Of a DNA stretch of 44,595 nt, positions 17,225 through 24,133 are shown piece after piece. The notes beneath the pieces are model-generated. The model saw nothing but the letters and a program-made list of their open reading frames with translations, did not search any database and was not told the origin of the DNA. The first letter of the stretch is position 1; every line of letters starts with the position of its first letter. The translations under genes were made by a program, and so were the position numbers. Source of the DNA: Deltaproteobacteria bacterium (lineage in GTDB: Bacteria > Desulfobacterota > GWC2-55-46 > UBA9637 > GWC2-42-11); contig JACRPW010000046.1 in assembly GCA_016223005.1 (NCBI GenBank), forward strand, positions 1 to 44,595, given 5' to 3'.

Positions 17225-18621
17225 TGATTTTTCTCCCCAACGATTATAAAGACAGGATTATGTGCATTAAAGAGGTGAAGGTCAGCGACATCTCCCTGCT
17301 GTAAGCATGCAGGGACAGGCTTTGTCTTTGCAATATTTACAGAGGTAACCTCTGTATTCCATTTTAACCCTTTAAAAGACTTGGCAGCAGTTGATAAAGT
17401 TTCAATGGTTATGGCATTTATAACCATCCTCCCTCCCTGTTTTAGTCTCTTTGCACATACATCTATTATCCTGTCAATATCTTTTCCGCCGCCGCCAATA
17501 AATACAGCATCCGGAGAGGGCATGCCTTTAAGCACAGAAGGGGCAACCCCATTTATTACTTCCATATTTTTTACATTAAACCTCTTTTTATTTTTCTCAA
17601 TACAGGTAATCATCTTTCTGTCTTTTTCAACAGCAAAGACCTTTCCTTGTTTTGCAAGAAGTGCTGATTCTATGGATACTGAACCGCAGCCTGCGCCAAT
17701 GTCCCAGACAATACTGTTCTGTTTGAGTTTTAGTTTTGATAAACTAATAATGCGGATTTCTTCTTTTGTGAGCATGCCGTTGGGATGGCTGAAGGAAGAA
17801 TCTGGGATACCGAAACTACCGTGATACGCCTGCCCCCGAATGTTTGTATCGGGGGTGATGCCTGCCCCCGAATGTTTGTATCGGGGGTGTGATGCGTAAA
17901 CAGCCTTTTCCTTCTGACTCCTGACTCCTGACTCCTGACTTCGCATCAGTATCATCACATTCAGCGGTGAAAAGTCTTTTTTGGAAATTAGGGATAGTGT
18001 TCCTTTTGTAATCCTTTCCCTATCAGTCCCCAAATCCTCACAAATATAGGCAGTATAATCTTTTATGCCTTTGTCAAGGAGTGCCTTTGCTATCTTTGAA
18101 GGTGTATTTTGAGGGTCTGTAAAAATGCCAACTTTATTGTATGCCGATATTTCATCAATTATATCTTTTTGACCCCTGACTTCTGACTTCTGATCCCCGC
18201 TTAAAGCCTGCGGGGACAGGCTCCTGACCTTTCCTCTTCCATGCACACTTAAAAACCTTGCATCATTCCAGTTTTCTTTGATTCTTGCGAATGCCTCCTG
18301 CATAGTAGAGGCATTTGGGATTATCTCTATCGTGTCTTTACCAAACCTTTTTAGGATAAAATCCGCAATACCGAAGAAGTTGGGGTCCCCTGTGGCAAGG
18401 ACGACAGCATAGTGAGGAGTGAGGAGTGAGGAGTGAGGAGTTAAAACCTTTATGATTTTATTCAAATCAGAGCCTATCACAATTCTTTTTCCTTTAAACT
18501 CAGGAAAATAGGCAAGATGCCGCCTGCCGCCTATTAGAATAGAAGCATTCTCGATTAGTTTTAGTATCTTCTTTGAAAGGCTCTCCTTGCCTTCTATGCC
18601 TATGCCAATAATATAAGTCAT
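17221..18621 (-). CDS. cbiET: precorrin-6Y/7 C5,15-methyltransferase (decarboxylating), CbiE-CbiT fusion
   Basis: A 466-residue bifunctional enzyme (CobL type) that methylates C5 and C15 and decarboxylates the C12 acetate of the corrin precursor. The CbiE half shows GIGIEGKESLSKK, ILIGGRRHL and LATGDPNFFGIA. The CbiT half shows LTKEEIRIISLSKL, WDIGAGCGSVSIE (SAM loop) and DAVFIGGGG. It overlaps cbiD by 4 bases (ATGA). The coding frame has been invaded several times: heptamer arrays at 17914, 18176 and 18411, two CCCCCGA hairpins at 17833 and 17865, and GC hairpins near 17288 and 18195. Together they add roughly 70-90 residues, mainly at and before the E/T linker, without breaking the frame. 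Confidence 0.93.
   Translation of the reverse strand: MTYIIGIGIEGKESLSKKILKLIENASILIGGRRHLAYFPEFKGKRIVIGSDLNKIIKVLTPHSSLLTPHYAVVLATGDPNFFGIADFILKRFGKDTIEIIPNASTMQEAFARIKENWNDARFLSVHGRGKVRSLSPQALSGDQKSEVRGQKDIIDEISAYNKVGIFTDPQNTPSKIAKALLDKGIKDYTAYICEDLGTDRERITKGTLSLISKKDFSPLNVMILMRSQESGVRSQKEKAVYASHPRYKHSGAGITPDTNIRGQAYHGSFGIPDSSFSHPNGMLTKEEIRIISLSKLKLKQNSIVWDIGAGCGSVSIESALLAKQGKVFAVEKDRKMITCIEKNKKRFNVKNMEVINGVAPSVLKGMPSPDAVFIGGGGKDIDRIIDVCAKRLKQGGRMVINAITIETLSTAAKSFKGLKWNTEVTSVNIAKTKPVPACLQQGDVADLHLFNAHNPVFIIVGEKNQ
17288..17315. repeat. diverged copy of the CCCCGC...GCGGGG hairpin in cbiET
   Basis: CCCTGC and GCAGGG form a stem and are followed by ACAGGCT. It matches about 22 of 28 bases with the copy at 24070 and encodes the ACLQQGDV segment near the C-terminus. 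Confidence 0.5.
17829..17889. repeat. two tandem CCCCCGA/TCGGGGG hairpins (32-bp period) in cbiET
   Basis: Stems CCCCCGA and TCGGGGG around a 9-base loop at 17833-17855 and again at 17865-17887, in a 32-base direct repeat each led by GCCTG. Part of this is read as TPDTNIRGQA in the CbiET protein. The third copy is in cbiD at 19440. Confidence 0.85.
17914..17941. repeat. heptamer array in cbiET, CTGACTC x3 + CTGACTT
   Basis: Four units; on the coding strand they read RSQESGVRSQ. The opposite strand has a TGA in every 21-base cycle, the coding strand none. Confidence 0.85.
18176..18215. repeat. heptamer pair CTGACTT with attached GC hairpin in cbiET
   Basis: Two CTGACTT units plus a decayed third (18176-18194) run straight into a CCCCGC (18195-18200) / GCGGGG (18210-18215) hairpin followed by ACAGGCT. 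The hairpin matches 25 of 28 bases with the one at 24070. The block is translated as SLSPQALSGDQKSEVRGQ. Confidence 0.75.
18411..18445. repeat. heptamer array in cbiET, AGTGAGG x4
   Basis: Four perfect units and a decayed fifth. Encodes LTPHSSLLTPH just ahead of the conserved VVLATGDPNF motif of the CbiE domain. Confidence 0.85.
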
Positions 18622-19766
18622 GTTTTAATCATAACCTCACCTTCATATCCGACCAATATGCAATTTATATTATCGGTGGCTGCAATATCGGCTGCATTTT
18701 CTTTGACCTTTTCACAGACTGTTTTCAAAATGTTTTCCAGATTGTTTTCCTTTAAAATATAAAACACCTGCCTTGCTGTATTTGCATTTTTGATGTTTTC
18801 AATAATATCATATTTCGCCCCTGCCTTTTTTACAAGGTTGGACAAAAAGTCAAATTCGATGCTGGAATCTGTGCAGTGGGTTTTAAAGTACCCTGCTGCA
18901 AGTTTGCTGAACTTCCCAAATTGTCCCGCAATAATAATTTTTTTTATTCTCGACTCTCGACTCTCGACTCTCGACTCTTTTAACGCATACCCCATATGGT
19001 CGCCGACAAGTATAAATGCCTCTTCAGGCAATTCCAATTCCTTTTCTAAAGTTTTTTCACTGCTCCTCCCCGTTGAAAATACCAGTTCTTTACAGCCTGA
19101 TGCAATTGCAACATCTATTGCGCAGGTTATGGAATGGCGGTATGCGGATAGAGATAATGGTTCAACAATGCCTGTTGTGCCTAATATGGAAATGCCCCCG
19201 ATTATTCCGAGGCGGGGATTCATTGTTTTTTTTGCGATTTCTTCGCCATGCGGGACAGAGATAACTACTGTGATGCGTGATGCGTGATGCGTGATGCGTG
19301 AAAAAACCTCCCTAACATCATTCTTAATCATTTTTCTTGGCACAGGATTTATTGCAGGCTCGCCGACTGGAATTGCAAGCCCCGGTTTGGTAACAATGCC
19401 GATGCCTTTGCCGCCGAAGACCGTGATGCGTGATGCCTGCCCCCGAATGTTTGTATCGGGGGCGTGATGCGTGAATTGAAATGCCTTATTATTTCTGACT
19501 TCTGACTTCTGACTTCTGACTTCTGCAACAATCTCTGCCCCATTTGTTACATCAGGGTCATCGCCTGCATCCTTTATGACAGATGCAGAGGCTCTATTTT
19601 TGCCTAATTCACATCTGTAAATAGGAAGGATAACAACATTTCCAATCGGCAGGGTTATCTCAACATCTTTAACTTTTTTTTGCGTCAAAAATGCTAAAGC
19701 CGCTGCCTTGACAGCAGCGGCTGCGCATGCACCTGTTGTATAGCCTTTACGAAGCTCTTTCTTCAT
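18618..19766 (-). CDS. cbiD: cobalt-precorrin-5B C1-methyltransferase
   Basis: A 382-residue CbiD, which methylates C1 in the anaerobic cobalamin route. Diagnostic motifs are the start LRKGYTTGACAAAAVKAA, DAGDDPDVTNGAEI, GIGIVTKPGLAIPVGEPAINPVPR, GGISILGTTGIVEPLS and FSTGRSSE. It starts inside the end of the membrane-protein gene (20-base overlap). Four arrays are translated in frame: RSQKSEVR, the THHAPDTNIRGQASRIT block with a GC hairpin, THHASRIT, and ESRVESRESR. All fall between conserved blocks, so the enzyme is probably active but has enlarged loops. Confidence 0.93.
   Translation of the reverse strand: MKKELRKGYTTGACAAAAVKAAALAFLTQKKVKDVEITLPIGNVVILPIYRCELGKNRASASVIKDAGDDPDVTNGAEIVAEVRSQKSEVRNNKAFQFTHHAPDTNIRGQASRITVFGGKGIGIVTKPGLAIPVGEPAINPVPRKMIKNDVREVFSRITHHASRITVVISVPHGEEIAKKTMNPRLGIIGGISILGTTGIVEPLSLSAYRHSITCAIDVAIASGCKELVFSTGRSSEKTLEKELELPEEAFILVGDHMGYALKESRVESRESRIKKIIIAGQFGKFSKLAAGYFKTHCTDSSIEFDFLSNLVKKAGAKYDIIENIKNANTARQVFYILKENNLENILKTVCEKVKENAADIAATDNINCILVGYEGEVMIKT
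18949..18976. repeat. heptamer array in cbiD, CTCGACT x4
   Basis: Four perfect units, encoding ESRVESRESR before KKIIIAGQFGK. Confidence 0.85.
19270..19300. repeat. heptamer array in cbiD, GTGATGC x4
   Basis: Four perfect units plus GTGA, encoding SRITHHASRIT before VVISVPHG. Confidence 0.85.
19423..19477. repeat. GTGATGC heptamers interrupted by a CCCCCGA hairpin, in cbiD
   Basis: Two GTGATGC units (19423-19436), then the CCCCCGA/TCGGGGG hairpin (19440-19462), then GTGATGC and GTGAATT. The hairpin appears to have been inserted into, or copied together with, a heptamer array. The frame remains open. Confidence 0.85.
19495..19522. repeat. heptamer array in cbiD, CTGACTT x4
   Basis: Four perfect units, encoding VRSQKSEVR after the conserved NGAEIVAE block. 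Confidence 0.85.
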
Positions 19767-20169
19767 TAAACCTTTTCCAGAAATATCCGAGCATAATACC
19801 TAAAACCACTGCAAGCACAAGCCCCTGTATTGCCTGAGGCACATTGAAGTTATACCTGTCTGGAGTTGTCAGGGCAAGACCATATGCCCCTCCAAATAAA
19901 ACAATCCATAAGAAGATGGCTATATAAACCCCTTTTGTGATACTACTCTTAAATGGCAGCCATCCTTGCAGGAGATTTAAAAAACCGCTCACAACAATGC
20001 CAAACACAGCACCGCCTACCCCAAATGTAATTATGTGCTGTAAAGGGGTCTGTTCAAATGGGAATGCACTAGTAATTACATTAACACCAATGGCAATCCA
20101 CCCCCAGAGTATGCCGCTAGCGGCACCCAAAACAATGCCCTTCCTCCAATCAATAGATTGAAATTGCAT
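19747..20169 (-). CDS. small membrane protein in the cobalamin operon (possible cobalt uptake)
   Basis: A 140-residue protein with about four membrane helices (residues ~12-32, 45-65, 82-102 and 112-132). AGGAGG lies 7 bases before the ATG. It follows cbtB and precedes cbiD, which it overlaps by 20 bases. CbtB normally pairs with the multi-helix CbtA permease, but this protein is shorter than CbtA and I do not see CbtA's histidine motifs. A role with CbtB in cobalt uptake is therefore inferred from position only; the family is not recognised. Confidence 0.65.
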   Translation of the reverse strand: MQFQSIDWRKGIVLGAASGILWGWIAIGVNVITSAFPFEQTPLQHIITFGVGGAVFGIVVSGFLNLLQGWLPFKSSITKGVYIAIFLWIVLFGGAYGLALTTPDRYNFNVPQAIQGLVLAVVLGIMLGYFWKRFNEERAS

Positions 20170-20190
20170 ATATACCTCCTATGTTAAGTT

Positions 20191-20262
20191 TAGGAGTTCT
20201 GGAGTTGCGGAGTTAAGGAGTTAAACTCTTAAACTCTTAAACTCATTAACTCTTAACTCACA
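20191..20262. repeat. octamer-period GGAGTT / AACTC repeat forming a hairpin
   Basis: Four 8-base units of the form NNGGAGTT (20191-20222) are followed by AAACTCTT twice and decayed copies. The two halves are partly complementary, so a long imperfect hairpin can form between cbtB and the membrane-protein gene. It shares the GAGT core with the heptamer arrays. Confidence 0.7.
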
Positions 20263-20270
20263 ACTGTTCT

Positions 20271-20447
20271 TTAGTGGCACGGCATCCCTAAAACATGCCT
20301 GAAATCATGGAATGTGTCATGAACCATTGGGATAATGGTATCAACACCATACAGGATTACAACCATTGAACATGCCACTGCTGCAAGAACCAATGCCGGC
20401 AGAAATGCCCTTGAAAATGTAAAATCTTTGCTAAATATTCTTTCCAT
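20271..20447 (-). CDS. cbtB: CbtB-like cobalt transporter subunit
   Basis: A 58-residue single-helix protein. After a short cytosolic start (MERIFSKDFT) comes a membrane helix (residues ~14-36) and the histidine-rich C-terminus HDTFHDFRHVLGMPCH. That ending is the hallmark of CbtB, a predicted cobalt-uptake subunit often found under B12 riboswitches. AAGGAGGAATTTAAA precedes the ATG. It lies in the riboswitch operon between hupE-like and membrane-protein genes. Strong by motif and context; transport has been inferred for the family from regulation. Confidence 0.88.
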   Translation of the reverse strand: MERIFSKDFTFSRAFLPALVLAAVACSMVVILYGVDTIIPMVHDTFHDFRHVLGMPCH

Positions 20448-20501
20448 TTTAAATTCCTCCTTTTTTAATTTGAAATTTTGAAATCCTTAATCACAACCTT
20501 T

Positions 20502-21092
20502 TTATGCAAAAGCCAGATAAATCCCGGCTATCGTGATTACACTGCCGGCATAACGAAACAGTTGAGGTCTATCAAGTTTTTTGAATAAGATGCTGACACC
20601 GATACCGGATAAATGCAGTAAAGAGGTTGCAAGGACAAAACCTATGCTGTAGTTAAGTCCTGATAATCCTGCAGGTATTTCTGTTCCATGTGCATGCCCA
20701 TGAAATACTGCAAAAAGGCCAACAATTGTCATGCTTAATGCCAGAGGTAAACTTACTGCCGCAGAGATAAGAACACCGAGAATCAATACAGACATGACAA
20801 TCCCCTGTTCAATAAACGGCACAGCAACACCGAACATGCCCAAAACAGAGCCTAAAATCATTATGCTGACAAAGGTAAGGGGGATAGACCATACAGCCCT
20901 GCCGCCTGTCTGCGCTGCCCATATGCCGACTGCGAGCATTGCAAGGATGTGGTCTATGCCGTTAAGCGGATGGCTAAATCCGTATGCAAATCCGGTTGTA
21001 TGCCCAATGCCGGTATGGGCATAAACTAATGACGGTGTTAAAATAATGGCGAACAACAACAGCAATAAATCTCGCTTAAATATCTTCTTCAT
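20502..21092 (-). CDS. HupE/UreJ-family nickel/cobalt permease
   Basis: A 196-residue protein with a signal-like N-terminus (ending SLVYAHTG) and about six membrane helices. The family motif HPLNGIDHILAMLAVGIWA, with His and Asp that bind metal, follows the first mature segment, and a second histidine cluster HGHAHG lies in the middle. HupE/UreJ proteins carry Ni or Co. Position inside the cobalamin operon, after cbiXC and before cbtB, points to cobalt. Confidence 0.9.
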   Translation of the reverse strand: MKKIFKRDLLLLLFAIILTPSLVYAHTGIGHTTGFAYGFSHPLNGIDHILAMLAVGIWAAQTGGRAVWSIPLTFVSIMILGSVLGMFGVAVPFIEQGIVMSVLILGVLISAAVSLPLALSMTIVGLFAVFHGHAHGTEIPAGLSGLNYSIGFVLATSLLHLSGIGVSILFKKLDRPQLFRYAGSVITIAGIYLAFA

Positions 21093-21108
21093 AATCTCCT
21101 CCTGTTTT

Positions 21109-21129
21109 AATTTCTAATTTCTAATTCCC
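21109..21129. repeat. short heptamer array AATTTCT x2 + AATTCCC
   Basis: Two perfect units and one decayed unit in the gap between hupE and cbiXC. Confidence 0.5.
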
Positions 21130-21148
21130 CCGCCATCACCTCCTTATC

Positions 21149-22243
21149 CTATAACTTTTCTTCTGCCATAATCAATAATGCATTTACAATCGCCACTGCA
21201 ACTGTAGAGCCGCCTTTCCTCCCTTTGATTGAGATGTAAGGCACATTAAGTTTCATCAATTCTTCCTTGGATTCTTTTGCATCAACAAAACCCACAGGCA
21301 CACCTATAACAATCGCAGGTTTTATATTTTGTGTTTTAATCATTTTTACAATCTCAAGGAGCGCAGTCGGCGCATTGCCAATGGCAACAATTTTGGAGTT
21401 TGGAGTTTGGAGTTTGGAGTTTGGAGTTAAAGAAAATCCGCATTCAAACGCCTTTCTCATTCCTGCCGCTGTTTTCGTGATGCCTGCCTCTTTCGCAAAC
21501 TCCGCCACATCTTTATCCGCCACAAAACATCTCACAGCGCCGCCAAACTTATTCAGCCTTTCCTTGTTTATCCCAACTTCTATCATCTTCACATCTGTAA
21601 TTATATCAGAGCCTCTTGAAATTGCATCTATGCCTGTTTCAATTGCATTATTGCCGAACCTGACCAAGTCAGCATATTCAAAATCCGCAGTTGTATGAAT
21701 CAGACGCTTTACTATCGGCAGTTCTGGTGAATTGAATTTTGACTCATCCAGTTGTTCGCTTATAAGGCGAAAGCTTTCTGCCTCTATGGGATGCTGGGCT
21801 ACAGTTGGGAGTTGGGAGTTGGGGGTTGGGAGATTTGTTTTCAGTTTTTTACTCTGAACTCCGAACTCCGAACTCCGAACTGATCTTATCCTCTCTACTG
21901 CCACATCCACAAGTTTCTCATGATAGCCGAGATGCGGCACAAGGATAATATTCAAATCAGGGTATTTCTTTTTTGCAGTTTCTACTTCAAAAGGCAGGTC
22001 TTTTGTCACATGGGCGCCCATATATAAAAAATATGGATGCACGATTATATTTCTGATGCCCTTTTTTACCAGAATATCAACAGCGCCCTGAAAATCAGGC
22101 TGGGCAAACTGCAGAAACGCAGGCTGGACAACAGCATGACCGCCTCTATTTCTGACAGACTCTGCAACCCTTACAAGTGTATTATTTGCCTCTTTGACAG
22201 GGCTTCCATGTCCGAGGATAAGAACAGCCGTGATGTTTGACAC
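21149..22243 (-). CDS. cbiXC: sirohydrochlorin cobaltochelatase / precorrin-8X methylmutase fusion
   Basis: A 364-residue fusion. Residues ~1-115 are a short CbiX chelatase (LILGHGSPVKEANN with the metal-binding His; VHPYFLYMGAHVTKDLP), which inserts cobalt into sirohydrochlorin. Residues ~150-364 are CbiC (HPIEAESFRLI, RLIHTTADFEYADL, GSDIITDVKMIEVGI, GNAPTALLEI, IGVPVGFVDAKESKEEL), which moves a methyl group to give cobyrinate. The linker between the domains is largely made of two heptamer arrays (RSSEFGVQS and LPTPNSQLPT), and a third (LTPNSKLQTPNSK) lies before GNAPTALL. It is the first gene after the B12 riboswitch. Confidence 0.93.
   Translation of the reverse strand: MSNITAVLILGHGSPVKEANNTLVRVAESVRNRGGHAVVQPAFLQFAQPDFQGAVDILVKKGIRNIIVHPYFLYMGAHVTKDLPFEVETAKKKYPDLNIILVPHLGYHEKLVDVAVERIRSVRSSEFGVQSKKLKTNLPTPNSQLPTVAQHPIEAESFRLISEQLDESKFNSPELPIVKRLIHTTADFEYADLVRFGNNAIETGIDAISRGSDIITDVKMIEVGINKERLNKFGGAVRCFVADKDVAEFAKEAGITKTAAGMRKAFECGFSLTPNSKLQTPNSKIVAIGNAPTALLEIVKMIKTQNIKPAIVIGVPVGFVDAKESKEELMKLNVPYISIKGRKGGSTVAVAIVNALLIMAEEKL
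21392..21426. repeat. heptamer array in cbiXC, TTTGGAG x5
   Basis: Five perfect units, the longest array in the window, encoding LTPNSKLQTPNSK within the CbiC domain. Confidence 0.85.
21804..21831. repeat. heptamer array in cbiXC, GTTGGGA x4
   Basis: GTTGGGA twice, GTTGGGG, GTTGGGA. Encodes LPTPNSQLPT in the linker between the CbiX and CbiC domains. Confidence 0.85.
21854..21881. repeat. heptamer array in cbiXC, CCGAACT x3
   Basis: CTGAACT then three CCGAACT units, encoding VRSSEFGVQ at the end of the CbiX domain, only 22 bases from the GTTGGGA array. Confidence 0.85.
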
Positions 22244-22260
22244 AATATCTCCTTTTCCTT

Positions 22261-22297
22261 AAAATAAAAATCCCCAGTCCTTTTGGGAACTGGGGAT
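22261..22297 (-). terminator. riboswitch-linked Rho-independent terminator
   Basis: On the minus strand ATCCCCAGT pairs with ACTGGGGAT and is followed directly by TTTTTATTTT. It sits between the B12 riboswitch and cbiXC, so ligand binding probably decides whether RNA polymerase stops here. Confidence 0.85.
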
Positions 22298-22353
22298 TAA
22301 CCGTTTTTTTAATCCATATCCTTTACCTTCTTTACCATAGAAGGTGTGTGAAG

Positions 22354-22529
22354 TATATCATGGCAGGTCTCCTGACTTGCGGTTTAGCCTACTCTCTGTC
22401 GCCTTCCCAGTGAAAACCAGTGGCATTTGTGCAGATTTCGTTACCGCTCACAGTGGCGGGTCCGTGAGGGATTTTCACCCCCTTCCCTATTCTACCTCTA
22501 AAACATATTCCAGAGGTCACCATGATATA
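22354..22529 (-). ncRNA. cobalamin (B12) riboswitch
   Basis: The minus strand carries the B12-box AGTCAGGAGACCTGCC near its 3' end, the internal GCCACTG and GGGAAGG segments of the conserved core, and a perfect closing P1 stem: TATATCATGG at the 5' end pairs with CCATGATATA at the 3' end. It lies 111 bases upstream of the first cobalamin gene, with a terminator between. High B12 is expected to turn the operon off. Confidence 0.95.
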
Positions 22530-22531
22530 AA

Positions 22532-22560
22532 ATTATAGTATTTTGAATCCCTTACCTTAA
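22532..22560 (-). promoter_or_regulatory. promoter of the cobalamin operon
   Basis: A perfect TATAAT -10 box (minus strand, 22532-22537) ends three bases before the riboswitch P1 stem, putting the transcription start at its 5' edge. The -35 region (TTAAGG, 17 bases upstream) is poor. Confidence 0.55.
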
Positions 22561-22907
22561 ATAGAGGATGAAAGTCAAACAAAATCTGCACTCTTGTTCC
22601 GTAACAATCAAAAGTAGACATTTGGGAAAGACCAAAAGTAGACATCAGGGGTAAACCCCCACACCAATACCAAGAGACTCTAACGTCCTTTTAAACTGTA
22701 TCTCCCCTTCATCATCCCCTTTTTTGTATTTGTAATGCCAAAACTAAACGGGGCGTCCATTAATTGACAAAATAAAATAAAGGGGAAATATAATATTCAG
22801 GAGATAACAATGCCGAAAGGAAGGCAAGTTGGGTGGAGAAAGAATTAAATGGGCTTGCCCTTTATATTTATAAATATAGGATAGTACTCCACTAAAGCAA
22901 CCTCTCT
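22561..22907. other. gene-free stretch with direct repeats and a mini transcription unit
   Basis: CAAAAGTAGACAT occurs twice (22609-22621 and 22632-22644), perhaps remnants of a mobile-element end. Downstream, TTGACA (22764) and TATAAT (22789), 19 bases apart, precede a good ribosome site (CAGGAG) and a 12-codon frame from 22810 to 22848 (MPKGRQVGWRKN). A hairpin (GGCAAG/CTTGCC) ends in TTTATATTTA at about 22870. It could be the truncated head of a lost gene or a small RNA or leader-peptide unit. Confidence 0.4.
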
Positions 22908-23681
22908 TTACTGCTTTGCCTCCAATATATTGAGGAGTGCATCTGCATCAACATAGCCTGGGATTACTCTCCCGTCAGGCAATATTATAAATGGCGTGCC
23001 GTCTATGCCGAGGGTTTTGGCGAGTTTTATATTTTCGTCTATCTCTTTTGCCTCGCAACCGGGCTTGGGCAGTTCTTTACCCTCAAAGGCGTCTTCCAGC
23101 ATCTTTACAGACTTTTTGCACAGGATTGCCTTTGATTTTTCATATGCCTTTGGATGAGATTGAAGTGGATATAGTTTTATGTAAAAGGCAATATCTTTCC
23201 TTTTCTCAATAATCTTTTTTGCCTCTTTGTGTAGTTCCCTGCAATACGGACAGTCAGGGTCATCAAAGATTATGATTTTGAGCGGGGCATTTGGACTTCC
23301 TATTACAAGCGCATCTTCAAGAGGTATCTGGCTTGGGTCAATCCTTCTTTGAGACGCAGGTTTTCCTATGTCAGAGATAGGGATAAACCGAGCCAGCACT
23401 ACATATTTTTTTGCAAAATCAAGATACGCAGTAAAATCATTCCCTTCCTGAATTCCCCTTATCTCCCACAACCCCTTAACAGGGCTCATGCCTATAGATT
23501 TCACTTCTGCCTTTAATATATTTTTTGCCTCTTCTAGTGTAATCTTATGACAGTCAGTGCATTCCTTGCCGCACCCCTGTATCTGTTCGTTTGTTTGAAA
23601 TGCATCGGCAACATAGCTAAAAAGGGTCAGATAAACTATACTTAAAAAAACAATAGCAATAAAATTCAATATCCTTTTCAT
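22908..23681 (-). CDS. DsbC-like thioredoxin-fold disulfide isomerase with a CxxCH motif
   Basis: A 257-residue exported protein. The ATG at 23681 is chosen over one at 23759 because GAGGTG lies just before it and the signal peptide MKRILNFIAIVFLSIVYLTL then comes first. The C-terminal thioredoxin fold holds CPYC in DDPDCPYCRELH and the cis-Pro loop GTPFIILPDGRVIPGY, as in DsbC/DsbG, which reshuffle disulfides in the periplasm. Unusually, CGKECTDCHK soon after the signal contains a CxxCH that might bind heme or act as a second redox pair. Function likely; the heme is unproven. Confidence 0.85.
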   Translation of the reverse strand: MKRILNFIAIVFLSIVYLTLFSYVADAFQTNEQIQGCGKECTDCHKITLEEAKNILKAEVKSIGMSPVKGLWEIRGIQEGNDFTAYLDFAKKYVVLARFIPISDIGKPASQRRIDPSQIPLEDALVIGSPNAPLKIIIFDDPDCPYCRELHKEAKKIIEKRKDIAFYIKLYPLQSHPKAYEKSKAILCKKSVKMLEDAFEGKELPKPGCEAKEIDENIKLAKTLGIDGTPFIILPDGRVIPGYVDADALLNILEAKQ

Positions 23682-23801
23682 TGTTTGCACCTCACATATA
23701 TCTTCCAAATATTTAATATATTGCCTGCACAATTGCAAGGTTTTAAATAAAACCAGCAAAAAACTATCAAAGCTCTAAAACCTTTTATCCTGTTGTCTCT
23801 A

Positions 23802-23931
23802 AAAAAAAGGGGGGCAGAGCCTATGGAAGTGAGGTTATACTGGCATCTTAAACCGCAACACGCTGTATAGGCTGTCAGGCACGAACAGTGTTTTGGCTGG
23901 ATACCAGAAATTATCTCTCCCCCCTTTTTTT
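23802..23931. repeat. 130-bp element bounded by 13-bp perfect inverted repeats
   Basis: AAAAAAAGGGGGG at 23802-23814 is exactly complementary to 23919-23931. Inside lies a GCCTAT/ATAGGC pairing and otherwise non-coding sequence. A GCCCTGC/GCAGGGC hairpin (23934-23964) follows at once. It could be a MITE, part of a mobile-element end, or a structured RNA; I cannot decide. Confidence 0.55.
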
Positions 23932-23970
23932 AAGCCCTGCCAGAAGCAGAATCTCCAGCAGGGCAGTCTT

Positions 23971-24129
23971 GATGAAGTCGTAAAAAGTCTGAAAACATAC
24001 ATTTTGTCATTCCCGTGAAAACGGGAATCTAGTCTTTCCAAATAGTTGCACCGCATCTGGATACCCGCTCCCCGCTTAAAACATGCGGGGACAAGCTTCG
24101 CGGGTATGACGACTTTTTACGAGACCATC
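23971..24129. mobile_element. 159-bp MITE-like element with imperfect terminal inverted repeats
   Basis: GATGAAGTCGTAAAAAGTC (23971-23989) and its near complement at 24111-24129 (15 or more of 19 bases) form the ends. Within are ATTCCCGT-GAAA-ACGGGAAT (24009-24028) and a nested hairpin, ATACCCGC/GCGGGTAT around CCCCGC/GCGGGG (24061-24107). It has no coding capacity. A truncated copy of the right half lies at 41370-41441. Confidence 0.7.
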
Positions 24130-24133
24130 AGTC

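Noticed and set aside
22613-22640. Third copy of the 26-bp activator site (AAAAGTAGACATTTGGG)
   Set aside because: Only part of one arm matches and there is no palindrome or -24/-12 promoter nearby.
22609-22644. Complete insertion sequence marked by the two CAAAAGTAGACAT repeats
   Set aside because: The repeats are only 23 bases apart and no transposase frame is present; at most a remnant.
23835-24056. 73-residue minus-strand frame
   Set aside because: It lies across two inverted-repeat elements and reads their arms; no ribosome site.
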